Shown: positions 22,491-33,473 of the stretch, piece by piece
Numbering within the stretch: position 1 is the stretch's first letter
Layout of the letters: every line of letters begins with the position of its first letter
NCBI RefSeq assembly: GCF_040958095.1
Contig: NC_091158.1
Span: 33,690,303 to 33,754,302 of the forward strand
DNA: 64,000 nt
DNA from: Procambarus clarkii
Lineage: Eukaryota > Arthropoda > Malacostraca > Decapoda > Cambaridae
Reading direction: 5' to 3'
The notes under the pieces: generated by a model
Databases searched by the model: none
What the model was told of the DNA's origin: nothing
Seen by the model: only the letters and a program-made list of their open reading frames with translations
Translations under genes and position numbers: made by a program

Positions 22491-22868
22491 GGTGTGCCAC
22501 CATCTCTCACTGGATATTACTCTTCTTCGCGCGGCTTTCTTTTACTGATAAAGACGGCGACCGAGTGCCAGCTTTGCTGCTCTTATCTTCTGGCACTATC
22601 TCTTTATAAGAGTTTGTGCAGTAGACGCAACAATGCGCTATTCCAGGAACGATAATGGAACGCGCGTCGACACAGTCAATACTCAATCGGACACACGAGG
22701 TGACTGGGGACTGGGACCTCCCTATGGACCCACCAGGGATGAGAAGGTTGCCAATGAGTGTATATTTACTCCTTATGCATACATCGATATTTACGACGTT
22801 ATTACGAAAAATTTGACGTTTAGATCGTACGACGCAATACCTTTGGCGCGCCACAGGCGCGGGGCACC
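22491..22868. other. Left flank of the triplicated segment, unassigned
   Basis: Locally richer in CpG (CGCGCGTCGAC, GGCGCGCC) than its surroundings and open in one frame on each strand, but I recognise no protein. It ends at 22,868, after which the triplicated unit starts. Confidence 0.35.
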
Positions 22869-23251
22869 GGATTCTGAGCAATTACGCATGGAAATGTACC
22901 ATAAATACGTCAATTTATATCGTAAAATAATTCTGATTGCACCAGAGTGTTGCCAGAACTACGTAGTATTTTCATAAATATTTCACAATATTACGATTTT
23001 TCACGAATTTTTCGTGTCAGAAGGCCCCTTAGTTATATTAATCAATTAACCTTGTATGTTACAGTAACTTACTTTGCAACTATATTATTACCCCTACAGG
23101 ACAGTTACGAGTTGCCAGTTCTATACGAACCATTCACAAGCCTGTTATCATGCAATCTGTGTCAATCGAATAAACTTCACGTATTGGTTCACTTACAGGA
23201 GGACAGTCGCATTATTCTTTCATTTATTTACTTATCTCTGTACTTTAAACC

Positions 23252-24990
23252 ATGTTTCGTTTAACCGCCTTCCATTCCAACCTGGAAGATGAAGTCAGTA
23301 ACCTCATTCGTACTACCAAAGCTGAATTATTGACACTTGCCACAAAGTATCATATCTCACTCCCCCCCCCCCCCCCCCCCCCCGATGGAGACAACAAAAC
23401 CGAACTCTATAATATGATATTAGATTATTTAGTTGATAATGATCTTATCACTCCAGAGCTGCAGGAACAACATCAAATTGCCGATAAGACTGCACTCGCT
23501 GTCATGAAGCTAAAGATCGAAATAGCCCGCATGGAAGCCGAGGCCAATGAGAAAACACGAGTTATGGCATTTAAAAAATGCTGACCTGCAACGTCAACGA
23601 CAACAAAAAGAAGCTGCGCTCCAACAAGAACGAGACAGGGACCAACTGCAATTCATGGAACTAAGAGGAGAATTAGAACCTTAACGCGGACTTGAGAGAA
23701 TTTAGCAACCCGTTCTCGCACTCTCTTACAGTCAATATTGACTTATTATATATGTGCATATGTGACATACTAAACATACTAGTTTACCTTGAAAAGCTTC
23801 ATAGAAAACACCGACCTTCCCTAACTTTCTTAGTATGTTAAGATAAGCATCTTATTGCTTCGTAATTACAATTATTACTTAACCTATACCTATAATAGGT
23901 TAAGTAATAATTGTAATTGCGAAGCAATAAGATGCTTATCTTAACATACTAAGAAGGTTAGGTAAGGTCAGTGTTTTCTATGAAGCATTTCAAGGTAAAC
24001 TAGTATGTTTAGTATGTCACATATGCACGTATTTATTAAGTCAATATTGACTATACGAAAGTGCGAGAACGGGTTGAATTTAGCTACAAGAACAAGAAGC
24101 CGCCGTCGCTCTCTGTTTGGATTGAGAGAAAGCCTCTGCCGCTCTAGAGTTTTGACAACAGGAGCTTGAACTTGAAACTTTCCACACCACTCAGCACCAG
24201 GAAGCCGAAGCCAACCTCTCGGTACGTTTTAATGTGACTCAATGTATTAAAATGATGCCGCTTTTTTGTAGAGACAGAGGTAGATGCATTTCTTATCTCA
24301 TTTGAGGCCTTTAGCTACTCAACTCAGCTGGCCTTGGAACCAATGGTCGGTACTCCTCCGCGCCCATCTTACAAATAGAACTACCTTGACCTTCGGTACT
24401 CTTATCTCACCGAGACTAATTAACAGGTGCTGAAGCAAGCAGTTTTAGATGCCTATCTCTTATCGATAGAAAGTTACAGACGTCATTTCATAGATTATGT
24501 TAAATCCAGTGCCACCACCTATGTAGAGTTTGTACAGAATAAGATCAGATATTTTATTAAGTGGATGGAGTCGGCCCAGGTCACCTTTTTCTGAGCTTAT
24601 TAACCTAATCCTCATGGAAGAATCCCTGCGCTGTGTTTCAAACCCTATATGTCTTTACCTTGCAGATAAAGGAGACACCAACCTCATTAGGTGTGAGAAA
24701 GTTGGCTGATACCTATAGTTTAATTCACAGATCCTACGATTCATATTCCAGTAAACTATCTTGGTTCAGCCCTGCTAAAGTATTTCTTGCAGATGTTAAC
24801 TACGAATTCTACTGTAGGTACTGTAAGGTATATGGATACAAGATAGAAAAGTGTACCAACCCTTATTGTAAAACTAGCAACGATTTACATAAGCCTAAAC
24901 CTCAACATCCCAAGCCTTATAAGCCTGTTATGCATGCCATTGTTCCAGCTTCTGATCTTTTTCTATTCCACAATCACGTGTATCCAAGAA
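23252..24990 (+). pseudogene. Ty3/gypsy-like gag, interrupted (copy 1)
   Basis: Starts MFRLTAFHSNLEDEVSNLIR. A SAP-like region (TKAELLTLATKYHISL, then a poly-Pro tract from 22 C, then DNDLITPELQEQHQ) is followed by a coiled, charged stretch (MEAEANEKTR). The frame breaks at 23,584; a 371-bp MITE sits at 23,706-24,076. Beyond it, decayed gag core continues (YLLSIESYRRHF-type, KWMESAQVT-type words in shifting frames). At 24,633 an open frame gives KLADTYSLIHRSYDSYSSK and a zinc knuckle CRYCKVYGYKIEKC in which the usual His is Tyr. The element is defective. Confidence 0.7.
23706..24076. mobile_element. 371-bp hairpin MITE with 7-bp TSD (copy 1)
   Basis: Ends CAACCCGTTCTCGCAC and GTGCGAGAACGGGTTG are perfect inverted repeats, and complementarity continues almost to the centre (TTAACCTATA/TATAGGTTAA), giving two arms of about 180 bp. 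It is flanked by AATTTAG at 23,699-23,705 and 24,077-24,083. It has no coding capacity. A 7- to 9-bp duplication would fit hAT- or Mutator-like transposases; the family is not established. It interrupts gypsy gag. Confidence 0.88.
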
Positions 24991-25147
24991 CTGGCCCTGC
25001 CAACGGTCGAGATTCTGAGGGAAAGGTCAGAGTGAGCATCTTAAGGGACACCGCTGCTCTCCAAAGTATTCTTCTGAAGGCCACTGCACCCAATGTCACC
25101 TATACTGGAGAAGCCGTCCTCATCATCGACTTCACTGCAGCCACTCC

Positions 25148-25236
25148 ATACCCACTGGCTGGAGTACATCTGGATTACATACCCACTGGCTGGAGTACAT
25201 CTGGATTACATACCCACTGGCTGGAGTACATCTCTG
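25148..25236. repeat. 31-bp minisatellite, three units (copy 1)
   Basis: Units start at 25,148, 25,179 and 25,210 with ATACCCACTGGCTGGAGTAC and a TGGATTAC end. 31 is not a multiple of three, so the three units are read in three frames in one open reading frame. Confidence 0.93.
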
Positions 25237-25543
25237 ATTGTGCCATAGGCACAATCAGAGAACACTGTATAAACATCAGAGGTCAGCGGTTGTTCAACGT
25301 CCTCCCAGCAAGCATAAGAAATATTGCCGGAACAACCGTTGACATCTTCAAGAGGAAACTAGATTTATTCCTCCAAGGAGTGCCGGACCAACCGGGCTGT
25401 GGTGGGTATGTGGGCCTGCGGGCCGCTCCAAGCAACAGCCTAGTGGACCAAACTCTCACAAGTCAAGCCTGGCCTCGGGCCGGGCTTGGGGAGTAGAAGA
25501 ACTCCCAGAACCCCATCAACCAGGTATCAACCAGGTAACCAGG
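25231..25543 (+). mobile_element. 5'-truncated CR1-like LINE 3' end in protease (copy 1)
   Basis: Encodes REHCINIRGQRLFNVLPASI, VDIFKRKLDLFLQGVPDQPG and APSNSLVDQTL, the LINE C-terminus related to 2645-3100. It ends in CCAGGTATCAACCAGGTAAC-type repeats, a LINE tail. Its 5' end is a perfect 14-bp inverted repeat (25,231-25,244 with 25,248-25,261). Confidence 0.75.
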
Positions 25544-25661
25544 ATTGTTCTTTTGTACGGGGAGAAGTCCAAGTCGCCATATGGGAGAAACTTTTCTCCA
25601 TGCCAAGAATTCATCTTCTCCTGGGTAACGACTTGGCTGAGCAACAGGAACCTCATCATCT

Positions 25662-26667
25662 GTGTCAAACCCTAGGTATGTTACTGCTACAGAAGAAAAC
25701 CCTTGTATGAAGCATGCCGCAGAAGAGGTACCCCTGACCGACGACATAGATGACATCTCCCAGCCTGTCCTAGTGACTATGCGTGCACAAGCCGCTCCAC
25801 TACAGCAAATAGCTCCCGCTGTCCCTAAAGATCCACTGGGACTCCCACAGAATTTCAACCTTTTGGAGTTTTGTAAGATAAAGCAAGCTGACATTTCTTT
25901 AACTCCCTTATTCTTTCAGGCTCAAACTAAGACTGTTCTTCATCCCTGGTTGCTTTTTGAATGATATTCAAATTTTTTATCGCAGACACATTAAATTAAA
26001 GGCAGAGGATGATTGGGCTAATGTTGATCAGTTGGTATTTCCAACCTCATTACGTAAAGATACAATTGACTTGAACCATGGTCCGATGTCTCATTACGGC
26101 ATCAACATAACTTACCATGCCTTATTACAGAGTTGTTATTGGCCAGGCATGGTACGAGACGTGAGGACCTTCGTGAACACATGTCATCCATGTCAAATGG
26201 CAGGTAAGCCCAATGCTCCTATTTCCAAGGCACCATTGAGTCCTATCTCTGTGCCTTCAGAGCCATTCTCGAGACTCATAACAGACTGCGTCGGGCCTTT
26301 ACCACGAACCAGTTTCGGCAACCTCTACTTCATTACTATAATGTGTTCTACCACCAGGTTCCCTATAGCAGTTCCAATCAAGAACATTACAGCTGCTGCA
26401 GTTGTTTAGCACCTCTTGACGATCTTAACTCAGTACGGATTTCCCAAAGAGATTTAGAGCGATTGTGGCATAAACTTCACTAGTGAGTTATTTAAGAACA
26501 CCCAAAAGGAGTTCAACATCACTTAAGTATTAACTAGCCTCTATCATTCTGCTTCGCAGGGATCCCTAGAACATAGTCATCATACTCTAAAGTCACTTTT
26601 AATAAAATTTTGCATTAGTACAAGAATCCCTCAATCAAACTCCTAATGAACCCCTTTGAGTATGCAG
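25662..26667 (+). pseudogene. Gypsy-like integrase, N-terminal and catalytic parts (copy 1)
   Basis: A spacer (NPRYVTATEENPCMKHAAEE...) leads to the H2C2 zinc finger: LNHGPMSHYGINITYHALLQ, then YWPGMVRDVRTFVNTCHPCQ. The DDE core follows: first Asp in ITDCVGPLPRTSFGN, second Asp region SDCGINFTSELF, Glu region SQGSLEHSH. Stops at 26,407-26,409 and elsewhere break the frame. The integrase is interrupted by the PLE at about 26,668 and resumes at 28,529. No RT precedes it, which is unusual for gypsy elements. Confidence 0.82.
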
Positions 26668-28528
26668 GCGATGAGTCACAATAACGTGGCTGAAGTATGT
26701 TGACCAGACCACACACTAGAAGTTGAAGGGACGACGACGTTTCGGTCCGTCCTGGACCATTCTCAAGTCGATTGTGATGAGGAGGTAGGGACAGGCAATA
26801 AATAGGCAAGAGAGAGCTGAGGAGGAAAGTCAGGTGTAGGGGATAGTAGTAATAATGAGAACTTCAGAAGGCCTATTGGCCCATATGTGGGAACCGACCT
26901 GTGAGATTTATATTTATTTAATTTATATGAATTTATATTTACGTTAATTTATATACTTCGATAGCAATTTGTATAATGATAAGTGGACTGTATTTCTGCA
27001 ATAATCTCATAATCTCACAAATCGATCATCTACACATTAGGGGGGTTTATATTATTTATATATATGCAGCCAATCAAACTACAGTATTAACTACATACAT
27101 TGAAAAGGTTCCTTATCTTATAGTACAGCAGGCCTTAGTCCAAACAGATATAACTAGGATGTAGACACCAAATTATCCTCTCTGAGGTAGCTTCCATCAC
27201 CCAGTAACTGTTGCACAAAGTCTTGCTTCCTCGTCTTGACCTGTTAAAAGGGCGCTAACTGTAAAGCCAGGTTCCTATATATGACAGGCTATATCAGAGA
27301 AAACACTATACAGTACATGGAACAATGAAGACCTGGCTTAATTACCTTTAGTTTGAGGCGATTTCGTGATCTAACATGTTCACCCTACCCATTGACATTA
27401 ATGGTCACTAATGATAGATAAACGGGTTTCGGAAAGAACACTTAACTTGATTTGATGACAGCATGTTGGAGATGGTACACCTTTGGTTTCCATAACACTA
27501 CGTCCAAGTAAAATTAACAGGAGCCGAATTTGCTCCCGTGTGTGCCTCTGGTCTAGTATCAACAATGGCTGCCCCCTTTCCTCACCCTGATGCCTGGCTT
27601 ACATTGTCCACATGACAGAAAGTGATAGAAGGGTCACATTTACTCTACTTTAATATTGATAATTAAGTTAATTTATATGAGATGTTTTATGATGGTAAAG
27701 TCCAAAGACTAATGTATTTATGAATAATTCCCACCATAATAGGTGGTGAATTATAATAGTATGTGGTGATAATATCCCGTTTTCTATAGACGGTAATTCC
27801 AATACAAGTTACGTTTTCTATGGGTAACTTGTTGGTAATACAGCAGCAATTATTATCTGTCTGTATGATATATTAAATGGTGTCGGATTTTCCGAGACCA
27901 TACCAGGCAGGTCCTATTATAACCACCGAAGGAGATAGTAATAGGAATAAGAAGAGGATAGCAAGGGAGCATAGGAGAAGACAATGAACAGAAAAAGGGA
28001 GAAGAGAGAAAGAAAAGGAAAGAGAATGAAAAATAAATGGAAGGGGGAAAGCTTATGCTAAGTCACGTTTGTTAGAAAGATTAGAGCATTTGAGTATATA
28101 CTGTGAAAGGGAAGAGTCCACAGCAACAAAGCCAGGACTCAAGTTCATGTTGGGTACATTGTGTATAAGAGCCGATTCTACAAGACGGCGTCTGTGTAGA
28201 GTAGAGGCAGGACAGATTATTTTGGAGGAAGACCAATCAATGGGATGATTAGAATCCCTCACATGGCAGAAGAGAGCATTGTTAGTGTCTGCAGACTTAA
28301 CACTTCTCTTGTGTTCTTTAAGTCTGTCATTCAGTGTATGGCCAGTTTCGCCAAAGTATTGGAGAGGACAAGATGAACAGGAAATAGAGTAGACACCAGC
28401 AGCATTAGAAGCAGGAGGAGCAGTGTGAACTAGATTGCTACGAAGTGTATTAGTTTGTCGAAAGGCGAGTTTAATGTCAAGAGGACGAAAGGTATTGGAG
28501 TATCTCCTTATGAGATGTTCTACGATCG
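26668..28528 (-). mobile_element. 5'-truncated Penelope-like element inside integrase (copy 1)
   Basis: Minus-strand PLE: GIY-YIG endonuclease at the right, purine-rich 3' sequence next (27,960-28,050 on plus), and at the left end a segment with a hammerhead-like motif (26,738-26,775). The stretch 26,900-27,950 is AT-rich and unassigned; it may be 3' UTR or a further insertion such as a solo LTR. The RT domain is missing. Confidence 0.65.
28053..28520 (-). pseudogene. PLE GIY-YIG endonuclease (copy 1)
   Basis: Minus strand reads GVYSISCSSCPLQYFGETGH (GIY-YIG motif as GVY...YFG), TLNDRLKEHKRSVKS with the conserved Arg, CHVRDSNHPIDWSSSKI, and RRRLVESALIHNVPNMNLS with the catalytic Glu, ending at 28,053. 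Upstream is RPLDIKLAFRQTNTLRSNLV, the linker between RT and endonuclease. These domains nick the target for PLE insertion. The frame from GVY to the stop is open; only the RT is lost. Confidence 0.85.
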
Positions 28529-28900
28529 TAAGTGCCGTAACCCTCTTAAAGCATTTAAAGATTCCTTAACCTCTTAACACCTTCAATGAATCACTTAATG
28601 TGTCTGTTCTTAAAACCTTGAGACAACCTTGAAAGAGTACATCAATTTGCCAGTGCTAACTTATCAACATCTCAGCATAAAATGAAAGCACATTTTGCTA
28701 AGAAAATCTAACGCAAGTAAATTCACTGTAGGAGATTTCGTTTTGACTTACTTTCCTATCTCAAGCTCTACTTTCCATAGTAAATTTTCAGGTCCATACA
28801 GTATCAAAGAATGCCGGAACAACCATAACTACATTGTAGAGACTCCAGATCGGCGGCGTAAGACATAACTTTGCCACATCAACCTTCTCAAGCCAAGGTA
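28529..28900 (+). pseudogene. Gypsy-like integrase C-terminus with GPY/F-type module (copy 1)
   Basis: Reads EMFYDRKCRNPLKAFKDSL, then after breaks KFTVGDFVLTYFPISSST and KFSGPYSIKECRNNHNYIVE, then RRRKT and HINLLKP. The KFSGPY word is the GPY/F module that ends gypsy integrases. It continues the integrase interrupted by the PLE. Confidence 0.78.
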
Positions 28901-29089
28901 ATCCTCCAACTGTATTGATGTCCGTACACGCATTCACGGATACATATACCCACAGTGATACCTACCCTGCTTCTCCTCCTGACTGCAGTGAATTCAATCT
29001 AGTGATCTCCAACTCTGAAATTATGAACGATCCTCCTAAATATTTATAGGATTCCAATAACAGTGCTTCGCTCTTCCAACTATTCTCTA

Positions 29090-29618
29090 CTCATAGGAAC
29101 TTGTTCCAAAGCACTCTGCAGGAATGTACTGTAGTGCGCCATGACTTCAAGCTACTTCCCAAATCAATGACAATCCATCAACCACACTACCGCATCTGAC
29201 AGAAGAGAGAAGCAATGTTTGCAGAGGTACAGTATCTCCTCAATAATGGGCTGACCACACCTTTTGAGTCCCCTTGGGCCTCACCCTTTATAATGGTCTC
29301 CAAGCCACACAGCAAGGTAAGCCTGTGCACCTATTATCGTAAATTGAATAGTCACTGTAAAGGATTCCAATCCCTTGCCTTACATCGACGATATTCTTGA
29401 TGCCATCGGTAACGCCAAATTTCTCTCACAAAAGGAACCTCTTTAAGTGCTTTTATCAGATTAGTCTTACAGAGCGTGCTAATGACAACCCTGCTCTCAC
29501 CACCCCTTTTTGGCCTCTTTAGATATGATCGACTGCCTATTGGATTCTGCAATGCCCCAGCTACCTTCCAGTAAGCTGTCAAGTTCATGATTCAAGACCT
29601 TGACAATACCTACTATTA
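29090..29618 (+). pseudogene. Gypsy-like reverse transcriptase, N-terminal half (copy 1)
   Basis: TLQECTVVRHDFKLLPKSM leads into EAMFAEVQYLLNNGLTTPFE and SPWASPFIMVSKP, then YYRKLNS, FGLFRYDRLPIGFCNAPATF and a truncated FMIQDLDNT. This is the start of a Ty3/gypsy RT, with the RYDRLPIGFCNAPATFQ palm block. It ends before the YxDD motif, where an LTR fragment follows. Frameshifts and stops make it non-functional. It lies downstream of the integrase C-terminus, giving the order PR-IN-RT. Confidence 0.82.
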
Positions 29619-29811
29619 TTATGTTTGTGTTTATTAGTAGTAGTAAAAAGTTTAATTGTTAATGCTTATTGTTTTCCCTGCAAGTATTCACACCACAAAG
29701 GACGTAAGCAGTTTTAATTAAATTTTAAAGTTTTACCTTTACTTTGTTTAATGCGCATGAGACACACAACACCTGTCGGGGTAGTAGCTGCACTGTCTCC
29801 AACATGTCACA
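29619..29811 (+). mobile_element. 3' part of an LTR (copy 1)
   Basis: Aligns with 14,175-14,380 (AAGTTTAATTGTTAATG, ACACACAACACCTG and CGGGGTAGTAGCTGC) and ends ATGTCACA like that LTR. No primer-binding site follows, so it is a 3' LTR or solo remnant. It abuts the truncated RT, which suggests an internal deletion from RT into the 3' LTR of one element. Confidence 0.6.
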
Positions 29812-30115
29812 AGTGTGTTTAATTGCTCACTGAAAACAAAATCATTTAGATTCCTCAGGGTTTCACACTTTTCTTTGTTGGTATGTGTAAAAATTCAATC
29901 TTCCTTTTTGCAGGTGATCAATACTGGATGCAGTTTTTGTTCTAGATATTGCATAGGAGAAAAGATATTTCGGATTTATCTCTATTTCTCTGATGGCCTT
30001 TTGCTCTCTTTACATCTCTTGGATTTTATGATTCTCGTAAAAAGTTTCTATCGTTTTAGTTTAAAACATTTAAATCGGAAAGTTTAAATCGTTTAAATCG
30101 GTAAGTTTAAATCGT
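29812..30115. other. Spacer with TTTAAATCG micro-repeats (copy 1)
   Basis: No gene recognised. From 30,063 the word TTTAAATCG recurs five times within about 75 bp. Confidence 0.5.
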
Positions 30116-31060
30116 TTATATCAACAGTTTAAATCGTTTCTTTTTCTCTTCATAGCCTTCTTTGTCGTTCTTGAAATATGGTGGGGTGTCCAAGTTGTTC
30201 TGTGATTCGTTTTTTTCGTCTATAGAAGGAATGTCGTTCTCGTTCCAATCTGCATATCTTCCTCTTTTTTTCTTAGAGATATACGGCTTAAGCATATTTA
30301 CAGTGCCACCGAGTTTATTTTCTCGAGGCACTGGTTTAGGTTAGCATTTTCTAGTTCTTTTTATCTGTGAGCTTATATTTGAGCTTAGATATGTGAGTTC
30401 GTGGTTTATTGGTTCCCAGTTAATTTGTTTATTATTAATATTAAATTTTCTAAATTCTTCTCCTACCCCCTCTAGAATTTGGGTGCGCAAGTCTGCTGCC
30501 CATGCTTGTCTGAATTTCAATTAAATTGTTACCCGAGTTGCAGGTATTTGTAACCATAATGTTCCTGATCAATTCATCGTTATTTGTAAAAATAAGGTCT
30601 AGTGTGTTATCTTTATTAGTTGGGACTACTATTTGCTGGTTTAGTGCACATCTGTCACACATCCATAGTAGGTAATTTGTATGTGACTGTTCGTTTAGAC
30701 TATTTCCCGGAATTCTCTTGGATATAACTGAATTTGCCACATTCTTCTATTTTAGTTGATGTAGGTTGAAGTCGCCAAGAAAGATAATGTTTGAGGCAGG
30801 ATTTATGAGGTTTTCTAGACAGAGTTCTATTTAAATTACTTGATCTTTAAGCAGCTAAGAATTAGCCTCCGGTGACTTGTATAAAAGGACAATAACCACA
30901 TTTAGGATCACTATTTTGATTATCAACAATTCCACCATACCTTTTGTGGTGTTCAGCACTGTGCAGCTGAGTATCTTTGATGTACTGGCTGAAACCACTT
31001 TGTTGCCTGCATTTCCTGTCACACCTGAAAAGATTATTTCCAGTTTCCATATTTCACTAA
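30116..31060 (-). pseudogene. LINE AP-endonuclease remnant (copy 1)
   Basis: Minus-strand frames read FSQYIKDTQLHSAEHHKRYG near 31,000, then LLWMCDRCALNQQIVVPTNK, DNTLDLIFTNNDELI and MVTNTCNSGNN (30,450-30,740), followed by a charged linker (YISKKKRGRYADWNENDIPS). The TLDLIFTN block is typical of the endonuclease of non-LTR elements. The catalytic SDH motif is not visible and frames are broken. RT is absent. Confidence 0.65.
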
Positions 31061-31850
31061 CACAGAGATAGTGAATTCTATTTTAGTGAAAAGTGTCAGT
31101 TTCCGTTAGGGCTGCAGAAACTGCGTTTGCTTCATTGAGGACACTAGTAATAACGTGAACTTTGTTTGATTTGCATGTTTTTACACCCTGAATGTTGGCA
31201 AATATAGATTATGTGATCGTGTTCGTGGAAGTGCTGGATGTTTTACTTTATGTTGGTATCTGGAGTTCTGGAAAGGGGGACCACCGTGCGTGTGTCCTCT
31301 CTAGCATTTGACCGAGCTGGTGGTAGAGTCTAGGGGAGTGTAACGTAATGCCTCTATTGAGTGTGATGTTTTAGTTGTTTGTAGGTGAATTGATATTTTT
31401 CGAATAATAGGGGTCGCAAAACTTTTTGAGAGCAAGTGCCAAAATTGGCAAAAATCTTCAATAACATTACCTTGCATGCCCATGAGAATTTTGAGCTCAA
31501 GATAGTAATTATTATTATATTTGAATTTTAACATTTATTATGGAAAATAGAACATGCTTGAAAATATTCATAAATAAGTCTATGTAGGAAACTAATAACT
31601 CTTCTGAGTTATTTCAAACGTTACCGCATCAGGAACTATGTTATTAATATCAAGTAGTTCTCAAGAAATAAAAATAACGAATTAGCACTAATAATAAAAA
31701 AAATTGTTAAGGAAAAAACAGCCATCTTGAGATCAGTTTTTTTGTTTGCCTTGTTGTTTCTTTACATGTATATTTATTGTTTTATGTAAAGAAAACTACA
31801 ATACCGAGCTAATGAAATAAATTAAAGCATTTAATAAAGTCCGTTAAATA

Positions 31851-31853
<3 letters not shown>
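31061..31853. other. AT-rich spacer (copy 1)
   Basis: No gene or recognised repeat apart from short A and T runs. Confidence 0.5.

Positions 31854-31910
<57 letters not shown>
31854..31910. repeat. (AT)n, about 57 bp (copy 1)
   Basis: Pure AT repeat on the left of the SINE trimer; clearly longer in copy 3 (58,120-58,203). Confidence 0.95.
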
Positions 31911-31914
<4 letters not shown>

Positions 31915-32665
31915 CCTATTCTTGCATAAACCACAAGTGAAGATTAACAATCTTTGGACAACACCCACCAGTGGGACTCGAACCCAGAAAGCACAACTAC
32001 CTTCCAGTAGCTGCCATAACTAGTACGCTTTAACCCACTACACCATCAGACCCTACAAAAGAAGTAGAGACTTCGAGATATATATACATCTCAAATATCT
32101 CCACTTCCCGAGGGCGCCAGATGAGTGTGAGGTTAGTCTGCGCTTTTCATCAAGCCACTGTCAATGTGAGAGAACTCGTGTCCAGCTATAAGCCTATACA
32201 TGCATAAACCACAAGTGAAGATTAACAATCTTTGGACAACACCCACCAGTGGGACTCGAACCCAGAAAGCACAACTACCTTCCAGTAGCTGCCATAACTA
32301 GTACGCTTCAACCCACTACACAATCAGACCCTACAAAAGAAGTAGAGACTTCGAGATATATATACATCTCAAATATCTCCACTTCCCGAGGGCGCCAGAT
32401 GAGTGTGAGGTTAGTCTGCGTTTTTCATCAAGCCACTGTCAATGTGAGAGAACTCGTGTCCAGCTATAAGCCTATACTTGCATAAACCACAAGTGAAGAT
32501 TAACAATCTTTGGACAACACCCACCAGTGGGACTCGAACCCAGAAAGCACAACTACCTTCCAGTTGCTGCCATAACTAGTACGCTTTAACCCACTACACC
32601 ATCAGACCCTACAAAAGAAGTAGAGACTTCGAGATATATATACATCTCAAATATCTCCACTTCCC
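31911..32665 (-). repeat. Tandem trimer of a 278-bp tRNA-derived unit (copy 1)
   Basis: Units start at 31,911, 32,189 and 32,467 (TAAGCCTAT...); the third is partial. On the minus strand each unit carries GGGTTCGAGTCCC, a perfect B box, preceded by an A-box-like GTGTAGTGGGTTAAAGCG, so it is SINE-like with an internal pol III promoter. Units differ at only a few positions. (AT)n flanks the array on both sides. Confidence 0.82.
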
Positions 32666-33270
<605 letters not shown>

Positions 33271-33271
33271 A

Positions 33272-33385
33272 AGACTTATTTTAGATTCAGCTACTTTTAG
33301 CAAAACGTTCCAAGCGCACGGACTATGGTGAGTCCTACAGTGACCTTACCTGGCACAGGAGCGGGGCTGTAACTAAATGTCCAGG
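33272..33385 (-). repeat. Hairpin tail repeat, minus orientation (copy 1)
   Basis: Reverse complement reads CCCGCTCCTGTGCCAGGTAA, GGACTCACCATAGTCCGT (hairpin), GCGCTTGGAACG and AGTAGCTGAATCTAAAATAA, the same family as at 5.5-5.9 and 13.8 kb. Confidence 0.65.
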
Positions 33386-33386
33386 T

Positions 33387-33387
<1 letters not shown>

Positions 33388-33473
<86 letters not shown>
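33388..33473. repeat. (AT)n, about 80 bp (copy 1)
   Basis: Abuts the end of the fold-back element at 33,474. Confidence 0.95.

Larger units (their letters stand above)
24990..25680 (+). pseudogene. Gypsy protease region split by a LINE 3' end (copy 1)
   Basis: VSILRDTAALQSILL contains the D-T-A aspartic protease motif; the flap side continues as GEAVLIIDFTAATPYPLAGVHL. At 25,148 a 31-bp minisatellite begins and at 25,231 a LINE end is inserted. Protease sequence resumes after 25,543 (VAIWEKLFSMPRIHLLLGND then LAEQQEPHHL), where HLLLGNDLA is the second conserved protease block. The chimeric frame 24,633-25,496 therefore joins gypsy and LINE sequence and is not a real gene. Confidence 0.7.

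Noticed and set aside
22633..22977. 114-codon plus-strand frame at the left edge of the triplication
   Set aside because: Crosses the duplication boundary, has no recognisable domain and overlaps an equally long minus-strand frame.
24633..25496. 287-codon frame as a real chimeric gene
   Set aside because: It spans gypsy gag and protease, a minisatellite and an inserted LINE end, with an inverted repeat at the join; it is a chance read-through.
26676..26710. Plus-strand GATGAGTCAC...GTGGCTGAAG as a hammerhead ribozyme
   Set aside because: The stem would consume a core A and the GAAA box is GAAG; the minus-strand motif at 26,738-26,775 is the better candidate.
31911..32665. CRISPR-like array because of repeated units
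   Set aside because: Units are 278 bp, directly adjacent, without short spacers, and carry a tRNA-type promoter; this is a eukaryotic tandem SINE.
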